A stretch of DNA of 64,000 nucleotides, from NCBI GenBank assembly GCA_036001245.1, contig DASYUL010000133.1, forward strand, positions 3,756 to 67,755. The letters are read 5' to 3'. Source of the DNA: Gp7-AA6 sp036001245. Lineage in GTDB: Bacteria; Acidobacteriota; Thermoanaerobaculia; UBA5066; Gp7-AA6. This document shows positions 8,901-15,873 of the stretch, in pieces (the first letter of the stretch is position 1; every line of letters starts with the position of its first letter). The notes under the pieces are model-generated. The model saw only the letters and a list, made by a program, of their open reading frames with translations, did no database searches and was not told the origin of the DNA. Made by a program: the position numbers and the translations under genes.

Positions 8901-10139
8901 ATGGAACTGTTCCGCCAGACCAACATCGATTTTCTGAAGTACAAGTGGTACGCGATCGGCGGCTCCTGGCTGCTGATCGCGATCGGCCTCTTCGCGATCT
9001 TCGTGCAGAAAGGGCTGAAGTTCGGGATCGACTTCGCCGGGGGCACCCAGATCGCCGTCCAGTTCGCCGAGCGGCCGGACCTCGACCGGCTGCGCAAGAT
9101 CCTCGACGGCGCGAACCTCGGTGACGTCGGTCTCCAGCGCTACGGCGAGCTGGAGAAGAACGAGGTCCTGATCCGCGTCCAGCAGCAGAGGACGGAAGGC
9201 CGCGACGTATCGCATGACGTCCAGAACGCTCTTCGGACCGGGCTGCAGCCCGGAGCGGATCCCGCGAAGATCGACCTCAATCGGGATGGAAAAGACGTGA
9301 TTGCGGCGCGTCTCGCCGCCGCCGATCCCGACCAGGCTTCGGTGCGGCCGGCCGCGATCACCGCCAACTACTATCCGGCGATCGCCGACCGGATCATCTC
9401 GTACCGGTCCAGGATCGGCATCTTCCGGTCCACGGCGGATCTCGACAGGGTTCCCGATCTTTCGCCCGCCGTTCGAAATTGGTTGAAGGCGAGCTCGTAC
9501 ACGGGTCCGTTCGTCCTGCTCTCCGCGGAGAACGTCGGTCCGCAGGTCGGCGCCGACCTGCGTAAGAAGGCGCTGCTCGCGGTCGTCTGGTCCATTGCCG
9601 GCATGCTCGCGTACATCGCGATCCGGTTCCGCTCCGTGCCCTTCGGGGTCGGCGCGGTGGTCGCCCTCATCCACGACACGCTGATCACCGTGGGACTCCT
9701 CGCGCTCCTCGGACGCGAGTTCAACCTCGTCGTGGTCGCGGCGCTGCTGACGCTCGTGGGCTATTCCGTCAACGACACGGTCGTCGTCTACGACCGCGTT
9801 CGCGAGAACCAGCGAACGCCGAAGAAGGAAGCGCTCGAATCGGTCATCAACCGGTCGATCAACCAGACCCTTTCCCGGACCGTTCTCACCTCCGGGGCGA
9901 CGATGCTCGTCGTGATCGCCTTGTTCATCCTCGGAGGAGAGGTCCTGAATACGTTCGCACTCACGCTCATCATCGGGATCATCATCGGGACGTACTCCTC
10001 GATCTACGTCGCGGCCGCGATCGTCGTGATCTGGAAGGACCTGCGCGGCCGGAGAAAGCTCCAGGCCGTGCCCGCCGCCAAGCCCGTCGCGCCGCCTCCA
10101 CCGGCGGCAGCCAAGAAGAAGAGGTCCGGAAGACGGTAG
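8901..10139 (+). CDS. secF: Protein translocase subunit SecF with an inserted HhH-like segment
   Basis: SecF partner of SecD, 412 residues. The core is recognisable: an N-terminal helix, KFGIDFAGGTQI, then ALLTLVGYSVNDTVVVYDR and the C-terminal helices with RTVLTSGATMLVVIALF. The periplasmic region is enlarged. Residues of about 124-204 include IDLNRDGKDVIAARL, then IADRIISYRSRIGIFRS and TADLDRVPDLSP. This resembles a ComEA-type helix-hairpin-helix motif, which usually binds DNA or mediates protein contacts. The tail is Pro/Ala/Lys-rich. The stop codon lies inside a heptamer-like repeat. Calling the insert HhH is my inference from its pattern. Confidence 0.95.
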   Translation: MELFRQTNIDFLKYKWYAIGGSWLLIAIGLFAIFVQKGLKFGIDFAGGTQIAVQFAERPDLDRLRKILDGANLGDVGLQRYGELEKNEVLIRVQQQRTEGRDVSHDVQNALRTGLQPGADPAKIDLNRDGKDVIAARLAAADPDQASVRPAAITANYYPAIADRIISYRSRIGIFRSTADLDRVPDLSPAVRNWLKASSYTGPFVLLSAENVGPQVGADLRKKALLAVVWSIAGMLAYIAIRFRSVPFGVGAVVALIHDTLITVGLLALLGREFNLVVVAALLTLVGYSVNDTVVVYDRVRENQRTPKKEALESVINRSINQTLSRTVLTSGATMLVVIALFILGGEVLNTFALTLIIGIIIGTYSSIYVAAAIVVIWKDLRGRRKLQAVPAAKPVAPPPPAAAKKKRSGRR

Positions 10140-10223
10140 CGCGGTAGCCCGTAGCGCGGTACCGGGCGCCGAGCCTCTTTCGATTTCGATCTCCCAGTTT
10201 CCGGCTCCCGACTTCCGGCCCTC
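10134..10223. repeat. Heptamer-type repeat arrays between secF and rel
   Basis: Imperfect CGGTAGC-type units cover the secF stop at 10134-10161, much like the GGTAGCC array at 55551. A second array, AGTTTCC GGCTCCC GACTTCC GGCCCTC, lies at 10196-10223 just before the rel promoter. Nothing else is visible in this intergenic stretch. Confidence 0.6.
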
Positions 10224-10235
10224 GTCCACTCGGCG

Positions 10236-10241
10236 TAATCT
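10236..10241 (+). promoter_or_regulatory. Candidate -10 element for rel (TAATCT)
   Basis: TAATCT ends 7 bases before the GTG at 10249. No SD precedes the start, which fits a leaderless transcript. Confidence 0.4.
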
Positions 10242-10248
10242 TTCCCTC

Positions 10249-12435
10249 GTGATGATCCGCTTCGAGGACATCCTCGACCGCGTCGAGGCCTACAACCCGC
10301 AGTCCAACCAGGACCTGCTGCGGCGCGCGTACGTCTTCTCCGCTCTCGAGCACAAGGGGCAGGTGCGGCGGTCGGGCGAGCCATACCTCGTTCACCCCCT
10401 GAACGTCGCGGCGATCCTCGCGGAAATGAAGGCGGACGACGTCTCGATCGTCGTCGGCCTACTGCACGACGTCCTCGAGGACACCCTGACGACGAAGGAG
10501 CTCATCGCGCAGCAGTTCGGCACCGAAGTCGCCGACCTGGTGGACGGTCTGACCAAGATCGGCAAGTTCTCCTACGTGTCGCGCGAGCAGGAGCAGGCGG
10601 AGACGTTCCGCAAGATGATCCTCGCGATGGTCTCGGACCTGCGGGTCGTGCTCGTCAAGCTCGCGGACCGGCTCCACAACATGCGCACGCTGCAGTACCT
10701 CCCGGAGGAAAAGCGCCGGGAGATCGCCCGCGAGACTCTCGACATCTACGCGCCCATTGCGAACCGCCTCGGAATGGGCCTCGTGAAGGGGGAGCTCGAA
10801 GACCTCGCCTTCATGCACCTGGAGCCCGCCGAGTACGCCCGCATCGCGCGCGAGGTCGAACGGCGGATGAAGGGCTCGCAAACGATGATCGAGAAGGTCC
10901 GCAGTCGCCTCGAGACGAAGCTCTCCGAGGCCGGGATCCGGGGGGAAGTGACCGGCCGCGTGAAGCGGTACTACTCGATCGCCGACAAGATGCGCCGGCG
11001 GGGAGTCGACGCCGCGGAGCTCTACGACATTCTCGCGTTCCGGATCGTCACGAACGAGACCCGCGACTGCTATGCGGCGCTCGGCCTGGTCCACCAGCTC
11101 TGGAGACCCTTTCCCGGGCGGATCAAGGACTACATCGCGATGCCGAAGCCCAACTTCTATCAGTCCCTCCACACCTCGGTCATGGGCGAGGAGGCGCAGC
11201 CGTTCGAGATCCAGATTCGAACGCGCGAGATGGACCTGATCTCCGAGCGCGGCATCGCGGCGCACTGGAAGTACAAGGAAGGGCGGTTCGGACCGCACGC
11301 CGACGACGAACGATTCCAGTGGCTGCGGCAGGTCGTCGACTGGCAGAGCGACGTGTCCGATCCGCGGCAGTTCCTCTCCTCTCTCAAGGTCGACCTATAT
11401 CCGGACGAGATCTACACGTTCACTCCGAAAGGGGAGGTGTTCGCGTTTCCGAAGAGTGCGACCTCGGTCGATTTCGCGTATCGGGTCCACACGGACGTGG
11501 GAGATCGGTGCGTCGGAGCGCGGGTCAACGGAAAGCTCATCCCGCTCCGGACGCCACTCGCGAGCGGGGACATCGTCGAGATCCTGACCGCACCGAATCA
11601 GACCCCGTCGCGCGACTGGCTCTCGTTCGTGGTGACGAGCCGCGCGCGGCACAAGATCCGCCACTTCATTCAGGCCCAGGAGAAGGAGCGCGCGGTCGAG
11701 CTCGGGCGGCGGCTGCTCGAGCGCGAGCTCAAGAAGTACAGGAAGACCATCAAGCGGCTCGAGTCGGAAGGAAAGTTGCAGGCGGAGCTGCCCGGCTGGG
11801 GATTCTCGCGGCTGGAGGACCTCTACGCCGCGCTCGGCTACGGAAAGCTCGCGTCCCGCAACGTTCTCGAGAGGCTCGTCCCTGCCGGAGAGCTGGAGCG
11901 GCCCCAGCCCGTGAAGTCCGAGACCGCGGTTTCACGCGTCGTCCGCAAGATCCTTCCGTTCGGCGCCCCCGACATCACGGTCGTAGGGCACAACGACCTC
12001 CTCGCTTCTCTCGCCAAGTGCTGCAACCCCGTCCCGGGAGAGAAGATCGTCGGCTACATCACGCGAGGGCGAGGAGTGTCGGTCCACTCCGACAGCTGCC
12101 CGAACGTCCGGAACCTCCTCTACGACCCCGGCCGCCAGATCGAGGTTGCGTGGGCGGGGGAAAAGGGCGCGTCCTACGAGATCGAGCTCGACGTCGTGAC
12201 CGACGACCGGCCGGGTCTCCTCGCGGACCTGACCCAGGCGATCGCGGGCGAAGGCTCGAACATCCGGAGGATCGAAGCGCGGTCTTCGGAGGATCGGAAG
12301 GGATACGTCTCGGTCTGGCTCGAGACGTCGGACGCCAAGCACCTCGAGAAGATCTTCAGCCGGTTGAAGGGAATCTCGGGAGTGCGGGAAGTCGTCCGGA
12401 AGTACAACGTACCGAAGGCCGGGGAGCGGGACTGA
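10249..12435 (+). CDS. rel: RelA/SpoT-family (p)ppGpp synthetase/hydrolase
   Basis: A 728-residue long RSH protein controlling the stringent response. The HD hydrolase domain is intact, with GEPYLVHPLNVA and GLLHDVLEDT (H73, D74), so hydrolysis is expected. The synthetase domain contains DKMRRRGVDAAELYDILAFR and AMPKPNFYQSLHTSVMG. TGS follows (DEIYTFTPKGEVFAFPKSAT), then a zinc-finger-like CCNPVPGEKIVGYITRGRG and a C-terminal ACT domain (DRPGLLADLTQAIAGEGSNI). This is the bifunctional layout. The start is GTG 10249 or ATG 10252, differing by one codon. Confidence 0.97.
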   Translation: MMIRFEDILDRVEAYNPQSNQDLLRRAYVFSALEHKGQVRRSGEPYLVHPLNVAAILAEMKADDVSIVVGLLHDVLEDTLTTKELIAQQFGTEVADLVDGLTKIGKFSYVSREQEQAETFRKMILAMVSDLRVVLVKLADRLHNMRTLQYLPEEKRREIARETLDIYAPIANRLGMGLVKGELEDLAFMHLEPAEYARIAREVERRMKGSQTMIEKVRSRLETKLSEAGIRGEVTGRVKRYYSIADKMRRRGVDAAELYDILAFRIVTNETRDCYAALGLVHQLWRPFPGRIKDYIAMPKPNFYQSLHTSVMGEEAQPFEIQIRTREMDLISERGIAAHWKYKEGRFGPHADDERFQWLRQVVDWQSDVSDPRQFLSSLKVDLYPDEIYTFTPKGEVFAFPKSATSVDFAYRVHTDVGDRCVGARVNGKLIPLRTPLASGDIVEILTAPNQTPSRDWLSFVVTSRARHKIRHFIQAQEKERAVELGRRLLERELKKYRKTIKRLESEGKLQAELPGWGFSRLEDLYAALGYGKLASRNVLERLVPAGELERPQPVKSETAVSRVVRKILPFGAPDITVVGHNDLLASLAKCCNPVPGEKIVGYITRGRGVSVHSDSCPNVRNLLYDPGRQIEVAWAGEKGASYEIELDVVTDDRPGLLADLTQAIAGEGSNIRRIEARSSEDRKGYVSVWLETSDAKHLEKIFSRLKGISGVREVVRKYNVPKAGERD

Positions 12436-12440
12436 CGGAT

Positions 12441-12674
12441 TTAGGAGACCGCGGGTTCCTTCGAAGCCGACGCCTTGCGGCGAGCCGCCGGCTTGGTCAC
12501 CTTTCCCGATCTCAGACACCGCGAACACGCGTTCACGCGCCTGTTCGTTCCGCCGATCACGGCGCGGACCGACTGAAGGTTCAGGTGCCATTTACGGCTC
12601 GTGACGTTGTGAGCGTGGCTGACGTTCGACCCCGTCATCGGGGTCTTTCCGCAGAAGTGACAGTGTTGGGCCAT
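12441..12674 (-). CDS. rpmB: 50S ribosomal protein L28 (zinc-binding type)
   Basis: A 77-residue ribosomal protein that starts MAQHCHFCGKTPMTGSNVSH. The paired CxxC motifs HCHFCG and NACSRCLRSG mark the C+ zinc-binding form of L28. The ATG at 12674 removes 24 unrelated upstream residues and fits family length; the C-terminal tail (KPAARRKASASKEPAVS) is lineage-specific. It is convergent with rel, with only 5 bases between the two stops. Having a C+ L28 suggests zinc-dependent paralogue switching is possible, but no zinc-free copy is visible here. Confidence 0.95.
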   Translation of the reverse strand: MAQHCHFCGKTPMTGSNVSHAHNVTSRKWHLNLQSVRAVIGGTNRRVNACSRCLRSGKVTKPAARRKASASKEPAVS

Positions 12675-12738
12675 TCGTGTTCCTCTTTCGAGCGCGTCGC
12701 TCCGGTCAAAAGCGCGGCATCCTACAACGTCGGGCTCA

Positions 12739-12810
12739 AGCTTCAAAGTTCAACGTTCAAGGTTTGAGCGTACGCGAAAGCCCCTTTTACTCTCGAACCT
12801 CGAACCTCAA
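12739..12810. repeat. Two heptamer arrays upstream of pilM and rpmB
   Basis: AGCTTCA AAGTTCA ACGTTCA AGGTTTG occupies 12739-12766; CTCTCGA ACCTCGA ACCTCAA occupies 12790-12810. The two are roughly inverted relative to each other. They fill the divergent intergenic space between rpmB and the pil promoter. Confidence 0.75.
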
Positions 12811-12837
12811 ACAGCGCCGCGAAAGCGGCCCTAAGTA

Positions 12838-12866
12838 TTGACCGGAGAAAAACTTTCTGCTATTTT
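12838..12866 (+). promoter_or_regulatory. Promoter of the pil operon
   Basis: TTGACC (12838-12843), a 17-bp spacer and TATTTT (12861-12866) form a good housekeeping promoter in an AT-rich patch, about 60 bases before pilM. Confidence 0.6.
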
Positions 12867-12927
12867 CATCCCCAGCCGAAATATCCCAAGGTAAAAGCCC
12901 AAACCGTATGAATTTTTTCGGTGGGGC

Positions 12928-13995
12928 GTGAGCGTGCTGTTCCGAAAGGCGAAGAACCTAGTAGGTCTCGACATCGGCTCGTCGGCGATCAAGCTCGTCG
13001 AGCTGAAGGACGCCAAGGGCGGGGGGTACCGCCTTGTCAAATCGGGCCTGGAGACGCTTTCCCCGGAGGCCATCGTCGACGGTGCCATCATGGACGCCTC
13101 CCTCGTGGTCGATACGGTCAACCGGCTGGTTTCGACCCTGAACGTGAGAAACCCGGACTTCGGGACCTCCGTGTCGGGTCATTCCGTGATCGTCAAGAAG
13201 ATCACGCTCCCCGCCATGTCGCCCGAGGAGCTGGGGGAGTCGATCCGGTGGGAGGCCGAGCAGTACGTCCCGTTCGACATCAACGACGTCAACCTCGACT
13301 ACGTGGTGCTCGAGTCGGGGGCCGGCGACACCATGGACGTGCTCCTGGTCGCCGTCAAGAAGGACAAGATCGGCGACTACACGGGCGTCATCTCGCAGGC
13401 CGGCAAGAACCCGCTGCTCGTGGACGTCGATTCGTTCGCGCTGCAGAACGCCTACGAGGCGAACTACCCGATCGAAGCCGGCCGGGTCGTTGCGCTCGTC
13501 AACGTCGGCGCTTCGGTCACCAACGTCAACATCCTTTCGGGGCCGCACACGGTCTTCTGGCGCGACCTCTCCTTCGGCGGCAACCAGTACACCGATGCGA
13601 TTCAGAAGCAGCTCTCCCTTTCCTTCGATCAGGCGGAGAGCCTGAAGAAGGGGGAACGGGCCGGCGACCACTCCGTCCAGGAGATCCTTCCGATCCTCCG
13701 TTCGGTGACCGACGACCTCGCGCAGGAGCTCCAGAAGACGTTCGATTTCTTCCAGGCGACCACGTCGACCCAGAAGATCGATCACCTCCTGCTGTCGGGC
13801 GGCTCTTCCCGGGTGGTGAACTTCGACACCCAGCTCAAAGAGCGGTTCGGGATGCCCGTGGAGGTCATGAACCCGTTGCGCCAGATCGACATCACGGCAA
13901 CGTCGGTCTCACCCGAGTGGTTGACTGAGAACGCCCCCAACCTCGCCGTGGCCGTGGGGCTCGCGATCCGCCACGTTGGAGACGAAGCGGCTTGA
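12928..13995 (+). CDS. pilM: Type IV pilus assembly protein PilM
   Basis: A 355-residue cytoplasmic actin-like ATPase that binds the N-terminus of PilN and forms the inner ring of the pilus alignment complex. The N-terminus reads LVGLDIGSSAIKLVELK, the phosphate-1 loop of the actin/FtsA fold. Later are KKITLPAMSPEELGESIRWE, LVNVGASVTNVNIL and LLSGGSSRV. It begins with GTG. It heads pilMNOPQ in the standard order and overlaps pilN by four bases, so the operon is translationally coupled. Confidence 0.97.
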   Translation: MSVLFRKAKNLVGLDIGSSAIKLVELKDAKGGGYRLVKSGLETLSPEAIVDGAIMDASLVVDTVNRLVSTLNVRNPDFGTSVSGHSVIVKKITLPAMSPEELGESIRWEAEQYVPFDINDVNLDYVVLESGAGDTMDVLLVAVKKDKIGDYTGVISQAGKNPLLVDVDSFALQNAYEANYPIEAGRVVALVNVGASVTNVNILSGPHTVFWRDLSFGGNQYTDAIQKQLSLSFDQAESLKKGERAGDHSVQEILPILRSVTDDLAQELQKTFDFFQATTSTQKIDHLLLSGGSSRVVNFDTQLKERFGMPVEVMNPLRQIDITATSVSPEWLTENAPNLAVAVGLAIRHVGDEAA

Positions 13996-14639
13996 TCCGG
14001 ATCAACCTTCTGACCGAGGCCCGAACGGCCGCGGCGCGCAAGAAAACCGGGCTTCTTCCCTCCGGCGCCCGGCTCAACAACCTGATCCTGCTCGGAGGCG
14101 TCGCGCTCGGACTCCTCTACATCGGCGTCATGGCCCTGATCCTGACGTCGAAGAACCGGCACCTCGACGAGGACATTGCGCGGGCCAACGAGGAAGTCGC
14201 GCGACTGAGGTCGATCATCGACGAGGTCAAGGGCTACGAGGACAAGAAGGCGAGCCTCGAAGCGAAAATCCAGCTCATCAACAACTTGAAGACGAACCAA
14301 AAGGGGCCGGTGCGCCTGATGGACGAGATCTCGAAGGCGCTTCCCGACCTCGTCTGGTTGACGGATCTCACGGTCTCGGGCCAGCAGGTGAATCTGAAGG
14401 GCCGCACGCTCTCACCCAACGCGGTGGCCACCTACCTCGAGAACATCAAGAAAAGCCCGTTTTTTGCGGAGCCCGTTTTCCGCAACCTCGGGCGCGAGGG
14501 CGGATCTCAGGGGCTTTACGTCTGGGAGATGAGCCTGACGTTCACGAACGCTCAGGCGCTCTCGGTCGGTCCGTACGACCAGCCACCTGCGTCAAGAGCA
14601 CCGGCAGGGGCGACGCCGCCGCCGGCGCCCGGAACCTAA
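13992..14639 (+). CDS. pilN: Type IV pilus assembly protein PilN
   Basis: A 215-residue bitopic inner-membrane protein. The PilM-binding N-terminus is MIRINLLTEA, followed by a spacer, one transmembrane helix (LILLGGVALGLLYIGVMALIL), a coiled-coil (EDIARANEEVARLRSIIDE) and a ferredoxin-like periplasmic domain (LPDLVWLTDLTVSG, ATYLENIKKSPFF). The C-terminus is a Pro/Ala tail. The start is TTG at 13992, overlapping the pilM stop as TTGA. It pairs with PilO. Confidence 0.95.
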   Translation: MIRINLLTEARTAAARKKTGLLPSGARLNNLILLGGVALGLLYIGVMALILTSKNRHLDEDIARANEEVARLRSIIDEVKGYEDKKASLEAKIQLINNLKTNQKGPVRLMDEISKALPDLVWLTDLTVSGQQVNLKGRTLSPNAVATYLENIKKSPFFAEPVFRNLGREGGSQGLYVWEMSLTFTNAQALSVGPYDQPPASRAPAGATPPPAPGT

Positions 14640-14642
14640 CGC

Positions 14643-15326
14643 GTGGCAATCGACCTCAAACTCGAGGACAAGCCCTGGTACCAGGCCCTGGGCTACGGGC
14701 TCCTGATCGGCGCCCTCCTCGCCGGCGCCGTGCACTACGCGTGGTTCCGTGGCTTGAACAGTCAGATCAAGTCCAAGCAGGCGCAGCTCGAAGGGCTGCA
14801 GCAGGAGATCCAGAAGGGCCGGGCCGCCGAGCGCAAGCTCGCCCAGTTCCGCGAGGAGGTCCGGCGTCTCGAGCTCGAGCTCGGGAAGCTCCTCCAGGTC
14901 CTGCCGTCCAAGCGCAACACGGAAGATTTGATCAAGCGGATCGAGACCCTGACCCGGCAGGGGGACTTCACGCTGAAGAAGTTCACCCCCGGCGACTTCA
15001 TACCCAAGGAGTTCTACGCGGAATGGCCGATCGACATCGCCCTGGAGGGCACGTACCACAATCTCGCGCTCTTCTTCGATCGGATGAGCCGGTTCTCGCG
15101 CATAATCAACGTCGAGGACCTCAGAATCGGCGCGCTCGACAACGTGCCACAAAAGTCGATTTCCGCCAACTTCGTCGCCAAGACCTTTATCTACACGGGC
15201 GACGAGACTGCAACTCCGCCCTCGGAAACGCAGGCTGGCGCGCCGGGCAGCCAGCAGCCCCAGGCTCCGGCAGCGCAGAGCGCTCGGAAAATGAAAGAGC
15301 GCGCGGAAGCCAAGGGCGTCGAATGA
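14643..15326 (+). CDS. pilO: Type IV pilus assembly protein PilO
   Basis: A 227-residue inner-membrane partner of PilN. A short cytoplasmic segment precedes one transmembrane helix (GYGLLIGALLAGAVHYAWF). Then comes a long coiled-coil (KSKQAQLEGLQQEIQKGRAA) and the periplasmic ferredoxin-like domain with EWPIDIALEGTYHNLALFFD and RIINVEDLRIG, a typical PilO signature. The C-terminal Gln/Ala/Pro tail is low complexity. The GTG start at 14643 is 3 bases after the pilN stop. It overlaps pilP by 4 bases. Confidence 0.96.
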   Translation: MAIDLKLEDKPWYQALGYGLLIGALLAGAVHYAWFRGLNSQIKSKQAQLEGLQQEIQKGRAAERKLAQFREEVRRLELELGKLLQVLPSKRNTEDLIKRIETLTRQGDFTLKKFTPGDFIPKEFYAEWPIDIALEGTYHNLALFFDRMSRFSRIINVEDLRIGALDNVPQKSISANFVAKTFIYTGDETATPPSETQAGAPGSQQPQAPAAQSARKMKERAEAKGVE

Positions 15327-15832
15327 AATCCCTCGTCTCCCTCGCGGCACTCCTCGTCGGCGTCGTCGCGGTGACGTCGGCCGCGGACCCGCCGCGCCCG
15401 ACCCCCGTTCCCACGCCCGCGCCGACTCCGGCTCCCCGCTCTCCGGGCGAGGCGATGATCGCGCAGGACGAGGAAGCGCTGTCCGGGCGCTCGTACAGCT
15501 ACGATCCCGCCGGCCGCCGCGACCCTTTCCGCTCTCTTCTGGTCCGGCCGGAGGATCGCGCCCGCGGCGAGCGGCCTCCGGGGATCGCCGGCATGTCGAT
15601 CGACGACGTCGCCGTCCACGGTATCTGGAAAGTGCGCTCCGGCTACGTCGCGCAGGTCCGCGGGACCGACAACAAGAGCTATCTCGTCCGGTCCGGAGAC
15701 CTCCTCTACGACGGGGAAGTGACCCGCGTCGGTCCGAACGAAGTCGTGTTTCGGCAGAACATCAACGATCCGCAGAGCGTGAAGCCCTTTCGCGAAGTGA
15801 CCAAGCAATTGAACGTGACGACCAGACCGTGA
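15323..15832 (+). CDS. pilP: Type IV pilus assembly protein PilP
   Basis: A 169-residue periplasmic protein that links PilNO to the PilQ secretin. The N-terminal signal sequence (MKSLVSLAALLVGVVAVTSA) lacks the cysteine of lipoprotein-type PilP, so it is probably soluble or anchored only through the complex. A Pro/Thr-rich linker follows. The beta-sandwich shows YDPAGRRDPFRSLL, VAVHGIWKVRSGYVAQV and SYLVRSGDLLYDGEVTRVG. The ATG overlaps the pilO stop. Confidence 0.93.
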   Translation: MKSLVSLAALLVGVVAVTSAADPPRPTPVPTPAPTPAPRSPGEAMIAQDEEALSGRSYSYDPAGRRDPFRSLLVRPEDRARGERPPGIAGMSIDDVAVHGIWKVRSGYVAQVRGTDNKSYLVRSGDLLYDGEVTRVGPNEVVFRQNINDPQSVKPFREVTKQLNVTTRP

Positions 15833-15873
15833 AGATCCCCGGTTCGAGGAACTCCGGCGCGACGGGAGGGACG

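Noticed and set aside
12908..12931. Seven-codon ATG...TGA frame overlapping the pilM GTG as a leader peptide
   Set aside because: Too short to judge, no SD or attenuator structure; probably chance.
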